From Gemmatimonadota bacterium (lineage in GTDB: Bacteria; Gemmatimonadota; Gemmatimonadetes; Gemmatimonadales; Gemmatimonadaceae): a stretch of DNA of 64,000 bases. The notes under the pieces are model-generated. The model searched no databases. It was given only the letters and a program-made list of their open reading frames with translations, and was not told the DNA's origin. Position 1 is the stretch's first letter. Every line of letters begins with the position of its first letter. Shown here in pieces: positions 37,631-46,760 of this stretch. Both the position numbers and the translations under genes were made by a program. The stretch covers positions 25,604 through 89,603 of the forward strand of contig JAQBYI010000003.1 in assembly GCA_027622655.1 (NCBI GenBank), written 5' to 3'.

Positions 37631-38111
37631 CGACGGCCGCGACGCCGGCCACGTCATTCGCTACACCCGTCGATGTGTCGCCGTACGTCAGCGCGACCGC
37701 GCGAATCGAGTCGTCCTCGGCGAGCAGGGCGCCTACTTCAGCCGGATCGACGTTGCGTTCCCAATCGGTCGCCACGCGATGGACCACGAGCCCGTACGAC
37801 TCCGCGAAGTGCGCCCACATCTCGCCGAACTTGCCGTTGCAACACGCGATGACCGCATCGCCCGGTGAAAAGAGATTGCAGATCGCCCCTTCGAGCGCGC
37901 CCCGGCCTGTCGTGTGAATCGGCAGGACTGGCTGCTGAGTTCCGAAAAACGGACGCATCAGATCGATCATCTCACTGAGTTCGCGCGAAAACTCGGGTGT
38001 GCGATGATGGATCATCGGGCGCGCGCCGGCCTGCAGTACCCGATCCGGCACGCGGGTCGGCCCCGGTGTCATCAACAGGAGTGGGGTCCCCACGTCGGTC
38101 GAGGCCGTCAT
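37628..38111 (-). pseudogene. N-terminal half of a class V aminotransferase (alanine/ureidoglycine-glyoxylate type)
   Basis: About 155 codons from 38111 give the start of a PLP-dependent class V aminotransferase: LLMTPGPTRVPDRVLQAGA, then MIHHRTPEF, then TTGRGALEGAICNLFSPGD, then YGDTSTGVANDVAGVAAVA, all typical of serine/alanine-glyoxylate aminotransferases. Homology stops right after the last block, before the PLP lysine (normally 30-40 residues further on), and the frame runs into antiporter DNA. The encoded protein would lack the cofactor lysine and the whole small domain. It lies 52 bases downstream of an RraA/HMG-aldolase-like gene, so the pair may be what remains of a glyoxylate- or purine-related catabolic set. 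Confidence 0.75.
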
Positions 38112-38163
38112 CGGCGTACGCCGAATCCGGGTGGCACTACGGTCGAACAGCCCGGCGCGCGCG

Positions 38164-38844
38164 TCAATCTATTACGCCTTTCGTGCGCAACGTCGCGTCG
38201 ATATCCGCCTTGAACAGCCGCCCGCCCCGTATCTCCGCTATCCGGTTCGCCTCACGCGCGACGAGCGCATGCACCTCCTCCAGAACCACCGCGGCGTGCG
38301 CCCTGGGAACGACGGCCACGCCGTCTTCGTCTCCAACGATGATGTCGCCAGGCATGACGACGACACCGCCACAGCTCACCGGAACATTGATTTCGCCGGG
38401 GCCATCCTTGTCGCATGCCCCCGGGCTCACGGTGCGGCTGAACGCCGGGAATCCGAGTTCTGCCACGCCACCGACGTCCCGAATAGCACCGTCTACGACG
38501 ATTCCTGCCAAGCGAGCACCGACCGCCGTGCGGCACATCAACTCGCCGAACACCGCGTTGGTTGTGTTTCCTCCGGTGCTCACGACGATGACATCACCGA
38601 CTTCGGCGATCTGCAGTGCTTTGTGCACCATGAGGTTGTCCGCTGGCCGCGCGTTGACGGTGAGAGCGACGCCGCACAAATGGAGTTTTGTGCGCGACCT
38701 GATGCCGGGATCCATGAAGCCGAACCGACCCAGCGCGTCGGCAACGTTCGACGCTGCAAGACCGCGGAACTGCGCCAGCAGTTCTTTGTCGAGACGTTCA
38801 GGCGCAGTGAGTATGCGAAAGCCAAGTTTGCCAGCGACGGACAT
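38164..38844 (-). CDS. RraA-family / HMG (CHA) aldolase-like protein
   Basis: A 226-residue protein of the RraA-like superfamily. ASNVADALGR near residue 32 and the block GARLAGIVVDGAIRDVGGV (about 107-125) are hallmarks; the latter holds the Arg-Asp of the aldolase metal/pyruvate site (G-x-R-D). PGDIIVGDEDGVAVVPR near 178-194 is also conserved. Members either inhibit RNase E (RraA) or cleave 4-hydroxy-4-methyl-2-oxoglutarate to pyruvate; the R-D motif and neighbourhood (aminotransferase fragment) favour a metabolic role. ATG at 38844 is used; an in-frame opening at 38958 adds a non-conserved Pro/Ala leader. Divergent from the cupredoxin gene with 230 bases between; no clear promoter elements were recognised there. 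Confidence 0.82.
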   Translation of the reverse strand: MSVAGKLGFRILTAPERLDKELLAQFRGLAASNVADALGRFGFMDPGIRSRTKLHLCGVALTVNARPADNLMVHKALQIAEVGDVIVVSTGGNTTNAVFGELMCRTAVGARLAGIVVDGAIRDVGGVAELGFPAFSRTVSPGACDKDGPGEINVPVSCGGVVVMPGDIIVGDEDGVAVVPRAHAAVVLEEVHALVAREANRIAEIRGGRLFKADIDATLRTKGVID

Positions 38845-39074
38845 TGAAGTTCCCTCGGCTGCCTGATGGGTGTTCTGCGGGCACGGCGGAAGAACAATGA
38901 CCGCCGCCGCGGGCCCGACTGCTGCATTCAATAAGCACGTCAGCGTCGCGGGCGGCAACCAAAAACCGACGGCAACGAGTGACTCGCCGTTCTAACCGAC
39001 TGCAGCACGGCGCTTTACAGCTGCGCACCGCCGAAGCGGTGACGAGGTCGTGTAGAAGCGGGTATTGACGGTAG

Positions 39075-39748
39075 ATGAAAAACCGTCGTGTTTCCCCCGC
39101 CCGACTCGTCCGCTTCGTCGCACTGACCGCCGTGGCAGCTATAGCTGCATCATGCGGCGGTGGTGGCGATGGCTATTCGACAGCACCCACCGGCGGTACT
39201 TCCGGCAGTACGGACCAGACCATCGCGAGCGTCGCGATCAACGGGAGTGTGACCACGGTCGCCGTCGGTTCGAGCGTTACGCTCGGAGCCACCGCGCGCA
39301 ATTCGGCTGGAACGGCCGTGGCGGGAACATTCACGTGGACATCGAGCAACCCGGCGTTCGCGACTGTGAGCAGTTCGGGGGCTCAGTTACGGGAGTCGCT
39401 GTTGGTGTATCAACGATCACGGCCACTGCCGGCGGACGCAGCGGGACGCAGGTCATGACAGTTGTCAGCGGAGGAGGAGGCGGAGGTCCGCTACCAGCGT
39501 CTGCGACGATCAACATGCCGTCGACCGAATTCCTTCCCAGTACCGTGACGATTGCCGTCAACGGGACGGTGACGTGGGTGTTCACCGGCCTTGTTCACAA
39601 TGTGGCGTTCAACGTTGCCGCGGGCGCACCCGCGAACATCCCCAATACCTCAAACTCTTCGGTAGAACGCACGTTCAATACCGCGGGCGCGTTTACCATC
39701 AACTGTACGCTTCACCCAGGCATGACCGGAGTTATCACCGTGCAGTGA
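39075..39748 (+). pseudogene. BIG2-cupredoxin lipoprotein, disrupted by a -1 frameshift in a G run
   Basis: The first frame (from ATG at 39075) encodes a lipoprotein signal with lipobox AAIAASC (Cys about 27), a Gly/Ser/Thr spacer and most of a BIG2-type Ig-like domain (VTTVAVGSSVTLGATARN, then TWTSSNPAFATVSSSG). At the run of five G at 39377-39381 the homology moves to the -1 frame and completes the Ig domain (VTGVAVGVSTITATAGG). A plastocyanin-like domain follows, with the type 1 copper ligands His (VHNVAF) and Cys-His-Met (CTLHPGM) near the C-terminus. Six Gs would restore one frame of about 225 residues. It would be a periplasmic or surface electron carrier. Real mutation, phase variation and sequencing error are all possible. 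Confidence 0.78.
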
Positions 39749-39768
39749 ACCTGCCGGTGATCGTGGGC

Positions 39769-39811
39769 AAACGGCGGCTACAGGGGTCTGGCACCCAGGT
39801 AGCCGCCGTTT
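39769..39811. terminator. Bidirectional hairpin terminator between convergent genes
   Basis: A perfect 13-base inverted repeat (aaacggcggctac at 39769-39781 and its complement at 39799-39811) with a 17-base loop. It ends in TTT on the plus strand and, read from the minus strand, also ends in TTT. It lies 20 bases after the cupredoxin stop and 52 bases past the stop of the convergent propeller gene, so it should stop transcription from both sides. Confidence 0.85.
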
Positions 39812-39862
39812 GATTTCCCATCATGAACCCCGCGACGTGCGCCGGGCTCACTGTCCGTTCGT

Positions 39863-41203
39863 TCAGCCGTTCAGCTTCGCGTCCATCGCCAGCCGAAAGC
39901 GCTGCAGATACTGCAAGTCGTCGGCGTCAAGACGGATGAGGTACACCGTCGCGTTGCCGAATCCGACGAGGCGCGACTTTGCCGGCAGCGCCACATGTCC
40001 AATCACCCGCCCCGACGCGTCGAATACGTCGTAGACCGGAATATCGTCGCCCGGCTTTCGGCTTCGGAGCACCCAAACTTCGCCGTTCGGGCGCACGTTG
40101 GCCGCGTTTGCCAGGAATGGCGGAACAAAGTCCGGCCAGTCCGCGAGTGGCGGAAGCTCGATGTTCGCGCCGCCACCGCCTCCCATGCTGACAGAGCGCT
40201 GCGGACCGGCTCCGTCGTCGGTGACCATCATGCGGATTCCACCGGCCATCGCTCGCCGGCGGGCGTCTTCGGCTTCCTTCTTGACCGCATTGTCGACGCG
40301 GATTTTTTCGTAGGCTGCGGGCGCGCCGGCCTTTGCAGAGAGGGTCGGGCCATAGAGGTCCAGCCGATACTCGGGCGACCGCAATACAGCCACGCGTCCA
40401 TCGGGGAGCACCGCCCAGTCGTCGCGCGGTACAAGCGGATTGGCACCGCCAATCACCATCCGCACGTTCCCACCGCTGCCGCTCGCCTGAGCGTTCGCCT
40501 TTGCGAGCCGCACCCAGGCCACCGTATCGGTGCGGGAAGTACCGCGATCAAAGCGCATCACAGGTGCAGAATCGGCCGACATCGGCTCCCCGTCTGGACC
40601 GAACGCGAACGCCGATCCCTCGAAATAGATGTTCCCGCGCGCGTCCGATCCTCGCGGTGGGCTGAGTTGCATCGTCATGCCGCCGCGACGACCACCGCCG
40701 CCCATCATGACGCGCCCGCCGGCGCCACCACGACCCGCCCCGCCACGACCAGCGTCACCCGGCGGCCCGCCGCGCCTGACCACGGTAGGACCTTCCGACG
40801 GCTGGCCTCCTCGCTCGGGCGAATTCGACTCGAGCCGAAAGTCCTTGCCGGTCTTTCCATCGGGGAGAATGGTCAGATAGCGCGAGTTGCCGATGTCGTA
40901 GAGAGCCGAAGTGTCGCCCGGGAGCGCCAGAAGACGATACGGGAGACCGTACTCGCCGGGGCCCTGCCCCTCACGACCGATACCCGTCGACGATCCTGAC
41001 CGGAAGTCGATGAGCTGCAGCGTCTTGTCGCGGGCATCGGCAACGATCACGCGACCGTCCGAAAGTTCACGCAACCCGCTGATCTGGGTGAAAGGCTCGC
41101 CGTACTCGATTTCGGGCTTCGAGAGTGCGAGCGGCTTCTGTGCGGCCGCGATGGCAGGTACCACGATAACGGCGGCCAGCGCGAGTCGAATCGATCTTAT
41201 CAT
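39863..41203 (-). CDS. Exported six-bladed-propeller-like protein
   Basis: A 446-residue secreted protein with signal peptide MIRSIRLALAAVIVVPAIAAAQ. The front (about 35-130) has propeller-like strands: ISGLRELSDGRVIVADARDKTLQLID and the GREGQGPGEY motif that is frequent in 6-bladed propeller proteins of Bacteroidota and Gemmatimonadota. The middle (about 145-200) is a low-complexity Gly/Arg/Met-rich segment; later blades (AVLPDGRVAVLRSPEY and NGEVWVLRSR) follow. No catalytic residues are recognised; such proteins usually bind partners. ATG at 41203 starts the signal peptide. It lies downstream of gyrA on the same strand with a 103-base gap. Confidence 0.7.
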   Translation of the reverse strand: MIRSIRLALAAVIVVPAIAAAQKPLALSKPEIEYGEPFTQISGLRELSDGRVIVADARDKTLQLIDFRSGSSTGIGREGQGPGEYGLPYRLLALPGDTSALYDIGNSRYLTILPDGKTGKDFRLESNSPERGGQPSEGPTVVRRGGPPGDAGRGGAGRGGAGGRVMMGGGGRRGGMTMQLSPPRGSDARGNIYFEGSAFAFGPDGEPMSADSAPVMRFDRGTSRTDTVAWVRLAKANAQASGSGGNVRMVIGGANPLVPRDDWAVLPDGRVAVLRSPEYRLDLYGPTLSAKAGAPAAYEKIRVDNAVKKEAEDARRRAMAGGIRMMVTDDGAGPQRSVSMGGGGGANIELPPLADWPDFVPPFLANAANVRPNGEVWVLRSRKPGDDIPVYDVFDASGRVIGHVALPAKSRLVGFGNATVYLIRLDADDLQYLQRFRLAMDAKLNG

Positions 41204-41306
41204 CGGCAGAGGGGGTAGTGCCGGCTCCAAGTGACAGGGCCGGACGTGACAAAGTTCAGCGTACAAGCTTAGTCCCGGCCGGGCCGCAAGGGGTTTCCCC
41301 GGGCCC

Positions 41307-43880
41307 CTACTCCTCCGACGTCAACTCGAGCACGTCGCCCGGCCCCGCCTCGTCTCCGCCGTCTTCGTCACCGTCACCGGCACCGGCACCGGCACCGGCA
41401 CCATCGCCATCGCCTCCGGCGCCCTCGGCGGTGTCATCGGGAATTACCCGTGCTACGGCGGTAACCAGATCCCCCGGTTCGAGGTTCATCAGCTTCACAC
41501 CCTGCGTGTTACGACCGGCCACACGAACGCCGCTTACTGGAGCGCGGATCGTCTGGCCGGTTTTCGTGATCAGCATGATCTCGTCCTCGGGCAGGACCTC
41601 CATCAGCGCGACGACGTCGCCCGTCTTTTCGGTGCGGTTGACGGTCTTGATGCCCCGGCCACCGCGCTTCTGCACGCGATACTCGTCAATGTTCGAACAT
41701 TTCCCGATTGCGTGCTCGCATACGACCATCAGCGTGGCGTCGCGCTTGATCACGACCATTCCGATCAGCTCGTCACCCTTGCTGAGCGCAACACCCTTCA
41801 CACCGGTGGTGTCGCGTCCCATCGGGCGCGCATCCTGCTCGTGGAAGCGGACGCTCATCCCGAACTTCGTGGCGAGGACCACATCGTTTGTCCCGCTCGT
41901 CACCTTGACCGCGATCAGCTCGTCGCCGTCGACGATCTTGATACCCTTGACGCCTGACACGCGAACGTTTGAGTACTCGGAGAGCGCCGTCTTCTTGACG
42001 ATCCCCTTTCGCGTGCAGAAGACGAGGAACTCGTCGTCGGTGAACTCCTTCACGGGCACCAGGGCCTTGATGAGCGTGTCGGGCGTGACGTTGATGAGAT
42101 TGATGATCGGCTTGCCCTTTGCCGCCCGTCCGGCCTGCGGAATCTCGTGCACCTTGAGCCAGAAGCAGCGACCATCCTGAGTGAAGCAGAGGATGTAGTC
42201 GTGCGTCTGCGCAATAAAGAGATGCTCGACAAAATCTTCGGCCTTGAACTCGGCGCCGACGATTCCCTTGCCGCCCCGACGCTGCTGTCGGTACGTCGAA
42301 ATCGACGTCCGCTTGATGTAGCCGGTGTGCGTGATCGTAACGACCATTTCCTCGTTCGCGATCAAATCCTCGATCGAGATCTCGCCCTGGTCGTTCGTAA
42401 TCTCGGTACGCCGTTCATCGCCGTAAGTCTCGACGATCTTGCTGAGTTCGTCTTTCATCGTTTGCATGCGCTTGGGCTTCGAATCGAGCAACGAAGCCAG
42501 TTCCGCGATGAGCGCATGCACTTCCTTGAGCTCTTCTTCCAGCTTCTCGCGCTCGAGTCCCGTGAGCTTGGCGAGGCGCATGTTGAGAATCGCCTCGGCC
42601 TGCTTCTCGCTCAGCTTGAACTTCCGCTGCAGTTCCTTAGACGCGCTCTCCGGGTCGTCCGCAGCGCGAATCGTCTTGATGACCGCGTCAATGTTGTCGA
42701 CAGCGATCTTGAGCCCTTCAAGGATGTGCTCCCGGTCGCGGGCCTTGTCGATGTCGTACTGCGTCCGGCGGACGATGACTTCGTGCCGATGCTGGATGAA
42801 GTGCAGAAGCGCCTCGCGCATCCCCATCACGCGCGGCACGAGGCGCCGCGTGGTTGGATCGGGGACGAGCGCCAGCATGATCACGCCGAACGTGCTCTGC
42901 ATTGACGTGTGCTTGTACAGCTGGTTCAGCACCACGCGCGGAATTGCGTCGCGCTTCAACTCGATGACGATACGCGTTTCGGTCGTGGACTCGTCGCGCA
43001 ACGCGCTGATTCCTTCCAGCTTCTTGTTGCGCACCAGGTCGGCGATGGACGTCACGAGCGACGCGCGATTCGCCTGATACGGCAGCTCGGTGACGACGAT
43101 TTGGGCCTTGGATCCCTTTTCGTTCTCCTCGATCACTGCGCGTGCGCGCATGACGATGCGCCCACGGCCGGTCTCGAGATAATCCTTGATGCCCGCGGTG
43201 CCGTACACGTAGGCACCGGTCGGAAAGTCCGGACCCTTGATGTGCTTGCGCAGCGCGTCAATGTCCTGCGACGGGTCGTCAATCAGCGTCGTGACGGCAG
43301 CGGCGATCTCGCGCAGATTGTGCGGCGGAATATTGGTCGCCATGCCCACGGCGATACCGCTCGACCCATTGACCATGAGGTTCGGGAGGCCGCTCGGGAG
43401 CACTGTCGGTTCTTCGAGCCGGTCGTCGTAGTTCGGGATGTAGTCGACGGTGTTCTTTTCGATGTCGCCGAGCATCTCGGTCGCGATGCGCGTGAGCCGG
43501 GCTTCCGTATACCGGTACGCAGCCGCGCTGTCGCCGTCCATCGACCCGAAGTTCCCTTGCCCGTCCACCAGCGGATAGCGCAGCGAAAAGGTCTGCACCA
43601 TTCGCACCATCGCGTCGTACACCGCGCTATCGCCGTGCGGGTGATACTTGCCGAGCACGTCGCCAACCACCGTCGCGGACTTCTTGTATCCCCGGCCCGG
43701 AACGAGCCCCAACTCATTCATCGCATACAGAATGCGGCGATGAACCGGCTTGAGCCCGTCGCGAACATCGGGAAGTGCACGACTGACAATGACGCTCATC
43801 GAGTAGTTGATGAACGACTCTTTGATCTCGTCGTCGATGAGCCGCGGGAGGATGCGTTCGCGGTTGATTGGAGCGGTCAT
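41307..43880 (-). CDS. gyrA: DNA gyrase subunit A
   Basis: An 857-residue type IIA topoisomerase subunit that cuts and rejoins DNA while GyrB supplies ATP-driven strand passage; together they introduce negative supercoils. The catalytic Tyr is about residue 124 (RYTEARL). The quinolone region reads [12 protein letters not shown], with Ser about 85 and Asp about 89 as in susceptible enzymes. The GyrA-box QRRGGKG, which marks gyrase rather than topoisomerase IV, is at about 525, followed by the six-bladed C-terminal DNA-wrapping domain. The protein ends in an acidic Gly/Ala/Asp/Glu tail encoded partly by a 6-base repeat. A good promoter lies about 50 bases upstream. No gyrB is adjacent. Confidence 0.97.
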   Translation of the reverse strand: MTAPINRERILPRLIDDEIKESFINYSMSVIVSRALPDVRDGLKPVHRRILYAMNELGLVPGRGYKKSATVVGDVLGKYHPHGDSAVYDAMVRMVQTFSLRYPLVDGQGNFGSMDGDSAAAYRYTEARLTRIATEMLGDIEKNTVDYIPNYDDRLEEPTVLPSGLPNLMVNGSSGIAVGMATNIPPHNLREIAAAVTTLIDDPSQDIDALRKHIKGPDFPTGAYVYGTAGIKDYLETGRGRIVMRARAVIEENEKGSKAQIVVTELPYQANRASLVTSIADLVRNKKLEGISALRDESTTETRIVIELKRDAIPRVVLNQLYKHTSMQSTFGVIMLALVPDPTTRRLVPRVMGMREALLHFIQHRHEVIVRRTQYDIDKARDREHILEGLKIAVDNIDAVIKTIRAADDPESASKELQRKFKLSEKQAEAILNMRLAKLTGLEREKLEEELKEVHALIAELASLLDSKPKRMQTMKDELSKIVETYGDERRTEITNDQGEISIEDLIANEEMVVTITHTGYIKRTSISTYRQQRRGGKGIVGAEFKAEDFVEHLFIAQTHDYILCFTQDGRCFWLKVHEIPQAGRAAKGKPIINLINVTPDTLIKALVPVKEFTDDEFLVFCTRKGIVKKTALSEYSNVRVSGVKGIKIVDGDELIAVKVTSGTNDVVLATKFGMSVRFHEQDARPMGRDTTGVKGVALSKGDELIGMVVIKRDATLMVVCEHAIGKCSNIDEYRVQKRGGRGIKTVNRTEKTGDVVALMEVLPEDEIMLITKTGQTIRAPVSGVRVAGRNTQGVKLMNLEPGDLVTAVARVIPDDTAEGAGGDGDGAGAGAGAGDGDEDGGDEAGPGDVLELTSEE
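41376..41402. repeat. 6-bp tandem repeat in the gyrA C-terminal tail
   Basis: Four copies of accggc plus a half copy. On the coding (minus) strand they give alternating Gly-Ala residues within the acidic GyrA tail. Copy-number change would alter tail length in frame. Confidence 0.85.
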
Positions 43881-43928
43881 TTCCAGGGCGTAATTAGGGG
43901 GTGCCGAGCCGCTTATCGGGAACGTGGA

Positions 43929-43957
43929 AATCTACCGTTTCGCGCTCCGCAAATCAA
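43929..43957 (-). promoter_or_regulatory. Sigma-70-like promoter of gyrA
   Basis: On the minus strand TTGATT (43957-43952) and TAGATT (43934-43929) are separated by exactly 17 bases, a good match to the housekeeping consensus. Transcription would begin near 43921, giving a leader of about 40 bases before the gyrA ATG at 43880. Confidence 0.65.
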
Positions 43958-43974
43958 CGCTTTGCAGCGGTGCT

Positions 43975-43996
43975 AAACCGTTGGCATACACGGTTT
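43975..43996. promoter_or_regulatory. Inverted repeat upstream of the gyrA promoter
   Basis: aaaccgt (43975-43981) and acggttt (43990-43996) flank an 8-base loop, 18 bases upstream of the gyrA -35 element. It may be a regulator or supercoiling-sensitive site, or the weak terminator of the upstream envelope-protein gene. Confidence 0.4.
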
Positions 43997-44097
43997 TACC
44001 GACCCCCGTAATCAGGTATGCTATTTTGTGTTGAAAACCCGCGATTTCGGCCGGAGAAAATGTCCCCTCGACTGGCCGCCGACGGCGACGCGAAACG

Positions 44098-45354
44098 CTA
44101 GAAGCGAATGCTCCCGAGCGTGAACGTGCCGCGCGCTCCGGACGCCGCCGCGACAAGGCCGACGGGGTTCAGCGAGAGCCCTCCGAGGCTCATGACGCCA
44201 TCCGCCTTCGGACCCGCGTAGCGCTGCGCAAGCAGTATCCCACCGGCAGCGCCTGCCGTTGTCAGCGAGGCCGTCAGCGTAGACCACTGGGCATCGTCAC
44301 CACGGGCCACGAGCGCGACTCCCGCGCCCATCAGGCCACCGGCAAGCGCTCCAACGACCACGAAGCGACCTTCGCCAATCGTGTGGTCGTATCGCTTCGT
44401 GAGCAGCCGGTCGCCTGCCACAAGGCCGAGCACGCCTCCGATGGTCAGTGCGCCGGCAAGCTGCTGATCAGACGGGTCGTCACCGTCGGCAATCGCGGTC
44501 AGTCCGGCGAGCATGCCAACTCCGGCCGCAGCGGTCATGGCCGTGAGATCGCCACGCGTGACGTGATAAGACGCGAGCGCCGCATATGCGTGCCCCAGCG
44601 GCGCACCTCCGATCATTCCGCCGAGCGTCAGCGCCAGTCGCTTGTTCTTGCCGCCATCGCGGTCTTGCAATCCCATTGCCGTGCCCGCGCCAAGCGCCGC
44701 CAACCCGAGCACGTTGGTCCCGAACACCGTTGCCGCCGCTTCGCCCTCGTTCATTTCGCGCCCGCGCCAGAGCGCTATGGCGGTACCGCCGAGTGACCCG
44801 AACAGCACAGCACCTGCAGTTCCCCTGTTATCCGCATCGATCAACGAACCGAGCATCGAGCCGGCGATGGCGCCCTGCACCGGCAACCACGTCGAGAGAT
44901 GCTGCATGGGTTCCGTGATCGTCATCTGGCGCGAAATCTCCGCGGCCGCGACAAACGAACCGCCGGCCACAAGGAGGTAGCTCGCACCCCATGCCACTCC
45001 GTCTCTGGCGATCAAGGTGGCCAACGCCGGGCCGTAGATCCCAACTCCGAACAGCGTCTGGTTTCGAACGAAGTCGGAGCGGAAGCCTCCGACAACAGGC
45101 GGTTGCGCTGCGCTCGGCGGTTGCGACGTACGTGCCAGCGCAACGCTCGTTCGCGCGCTCGTTCGCGCGCTCGGCGTGCTGTCTGCGCGGGCACTGTCCG
45201 GTGACCGCGCGCTGCCGCGGGCACTGTCGGCAAGTTCGAGGCGCGGCTTGGCACCGCTTTCCTGGGCGGCAACGGACCGGTGCGGTGCGAACACAAGCGC
45301 GGCCGTCAGAACGACGAGCCCAGTTGGACGGCGGAGGGCGGAGTTTCGGGCCAC
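44098..45354 (-). CDS. Exported Gly/Ala-rich envelope protein of unknown function
   Basis: A 418-residue protein with signal peptide (about 11-30, LVVLTAALVFAPHRSVAAQ), then a low-complexity Ser/Ala/Arg/Thr segment (about 40-85) that contains a duplicated ARTSARTS element. The rest has many Gly/Ala-rich hydrophobic stretches with glycine-zipper spacing (AGSMLGSLIDADNRGTAGAV, then LGGMIGGAPLGHAYAAL, then IGGVLGLVAGDRLL), so it is membrane-associated. It ends in Phe after alternating residues (GTFTLGSIRF), as outer-membrane proteins often do. I do not recognise a family. Start at 45354 begins a plausible signal; the gene lies upstream of gyrA on the same strand but gyrA has its own promoter. 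Confidence 0.55.
   Translation of the reverse strand: MARNSALRRPTGLVVLTAALVFAPHRSVAAQESGAKPRLELADSARGSARSPDSARADSTPSARTSARTSVALARTSQPPSAAQPPVVGGFRSDFVRNQTLFGVGIYGPALATLIARDGVAWGASYLLVAGGSFVAAAEISRQMTITEPMQHLSTWLPVQGAIAGSMLGSLIDADNRGTAGAVLFGSLGGTAIALWRGREMNEGEAAATVFGTNVLGLAALGAGTAMGLQDRDGGKNKRLALTLGGMIGGAPLGHAYAALASYHVTRGDLTAMTAAAGVGMLAGLTAIADGDDPSDQQLAGALTIGGVLGLVAGDRLLTKRYDHTIGEGRFVVVGALAGGLMGAGVALVARGDDAQWSTLTASLTTAGAAGGILLAQRYAGPKADGVMSLGGLSLNPVGLVAAASGARGTFTLGSIRF
45144..45173. repeat. 12-bp tandem repeat in the envelope-protein low-complexity segment
   Basis: Two exact copies of cgctcgttcgcg and a 6-base start of a third. They encode the duplicated Ala-Arg-Thr-Ser stretch of the 44098-45354 protein, in frame. 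Confidence 0.8.
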
Positions 45355-45423
45355 GGCGTCGGAAGTCCTTGGAGTGAGAGTCAGAGCGAATCCGTACTCT
45401 CGTATGACGACCGAGCTGGGGAG

Positions 45424-45651
45424 TTAGTTGCGGGTTCCCCGCCGAACGTCGAACAGCGCGCTGCGGTGACACGAAGGACAGATGAGCCACTGTCGTCGTC
45501 TGGCGTAGCCGAGGCCGAAACTCCCGCCGCCGATCGCTCGCTCGGTCATTGATACTGCACAGCGAGGACATTGCGCCGCGTCTCCGCGCGCAGCGGCTTC
45601 GCGGATCGCCCGCTCTTCCTGCGCAGAGTACTGAACACCGGCTTCGGTCAC
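45424..45651 (-). CDS. Small zinc-ribbon protein
   Basis: A 75-residue protein with a Glu/Arg-rich helical start and one four-cysteine zinc ribbon: CPRC at about 28-31 and CPSC at about 58-61, resembling the zf-TFIIB class. The conserved-looking Arg-rich segment between the knuckles (YARRRQW) could bind nucleic acid. Its start overlaps the stop of the upstream dehydrogenase gene by 4 bases (ATGA), so the two are translationally coupled. Function unknown; such small ribbons often act as adaptors. Confidence 0.75.
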   Translation of the reverse strand: MTEAGVQYSAQEERAIREAAARGDAAQCPRCAVSMTERAIGGGSFGLGYARRRQWLICPSCHRSALFDVRRGTRN

Positions 45652-46703
45652 GGTGCTTCATCCCCAGCAGCAACGCGGAGCACCACCTTGCCGAACTGCG
45701 CGCCCGACTCGAGCCGCTTGAACGCTTCGCGCCCGGCATCGAGCGGAAAGACGCTGTCCACCGGCATCTGCAACCTTCCCGCAATGACCTCTGCCACAAC
45801 AGCATCGAACTCCGCTTCGCTCCCCATAGTCGATCCCATCAGCGTCCATTGATTCCAGAACATGCGACGAAGATCGGTTTCGACTAATGGCCCGGTGGTC
45901 GCGCCACACGTCACCAACCGCCCGCGGCGGCCGAGCGCGTCCAGCGACGAAGCCCAGCTCTCCTTGCCGGCACTGTCAATGACCACATCAACGCCGCGCT
46001 TGCCGGTCCGAGCCCGGACCTCACGCCCCACATCGTGCGTCCGGTAGTTGATCGTGTCGGAGGCGCCGAGCTCGCGGGCGCGGGCGAGCTTCGACTCGCT
46101 TGAAGACGTTACCCAGACAGTCGCGCCCCGCGATTTCGCGATCTGGAGCGCGGCCAGAGATACCGCGCTTCCAATCCCCTGCACTAGCACCAGATCGGCG
46201 GCATGCACGGCGGCGCGGCTTACCACCATGCGCCATGCCGTGACGGCCGCCAGAGGAAACGCGGCGGCCGCCTCGTCGGAAATCGACGCCGGAATTTCCC
46301 GAACGTGTGACGCCGGGACCACGACGTATTCCGCGAACGTTCCCGGACGGTGCTCACCAAGCACAGCGAACCGGATGCAAAGCGGATGCTCGCCGGCAGC
46401 ACAGTATTCGCACGTTCCGCACCCGATTCCGGGGTTCAGCACGACACGATCACCAGGCACAACGTGTCGCACGTCGGCGCCAACTGATTCGATCACACCG
46501 ACTGCGTCAGAGCCCAGTACCCACGGCGCCGTGATCTGTGCGCCCGGAAGCCCGTTGACGACAAACAGGTCGAGATGGTTCAGCGACGCCGCGTGAACCT
46601 GCACGCGTACATCGCCGGTGCCGGTGAGTTCGGGAATCGCGAGGTCGGTGCGGAACGCGATTCCGTCCAGGCCCTCGGTCGCCGAAATCGTCAGCGCCCG
46701 CAT
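45648..46703 (-). CDS. Zinc-containing medium-chain dehydrogenase/quinone oxidoreductase
   Basis: A 351-residue MDR enzyme. The structural zinc lobe is intact (Cys at about 95, 98, 101 and 109 in GCGTCEYCAAGEHPLC). The Rossmann domain has VLVQGIGSAVSLAALQIAK (about 165-183). At the position of the catalytic-zinc Cys the sequence reads SLNHLDLFV, so the first ligand is Asn, as in quinone-reductase-like zinc MDRs. It probably reduces an activated double bond or oxidises an alcohol using NADPH or NADH; substrate unknown. It is divergent from sucB with 57 bases between starts, and overlaps the zinc-ribbon gene downstream. Confidence 0.87.
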   Translation of the reverse strand: MRALTISATEGLDGIAFRTDLAIPELTGTGDVRVQVHAASLNHLDLFVVNGLPGAQITAPWVLGSDAVGVIESVGADVRHVVPGDRVVLNPGIGCGTCEYCAAGEHPLCIRFAVLGEHRPGTFAEYVVVPASHVREIPASISDEAAAAFPLAAVTAWRMVVSRAAVHAADLVLVQGIGSAVSLAALQIAKSRGATVWVTSSSESKLARARELGASDTINYRTHDVGREVRARTGKRGVDVVIDSAGKESWASSLDALGRRGRLVTCGATTGPLVETDLRRMFWNQWTLMGSTMGSEAEFDAVVAEVIAGRLQMPVDSVFPLDAGREAFKRLESGAQFGKVVLRVAAGDEAP

Positions 46704-46722
46704 TGCCCCGCCTGGCCTGACG

Positions 46723-46752
46723 TGGACGTGCGATGCCGCACTCCCCTATTAT
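46723..46752 (+). promoter_or_regulatory. Putative promoter of sucB-lpdA giving a near-leaderless mRNA
   Basis: TGGACG (46723-46728) and TATTAT (46747-46752) are 18 bases apart. The predicted transcription start falls at or within a few bases of the ATG at 46761, and no Shine-Dalgarno is visible, so the mRNA may be leaderless. Confidence 0.4.
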
Positions 46753-46760
46753 GTTCGTGC

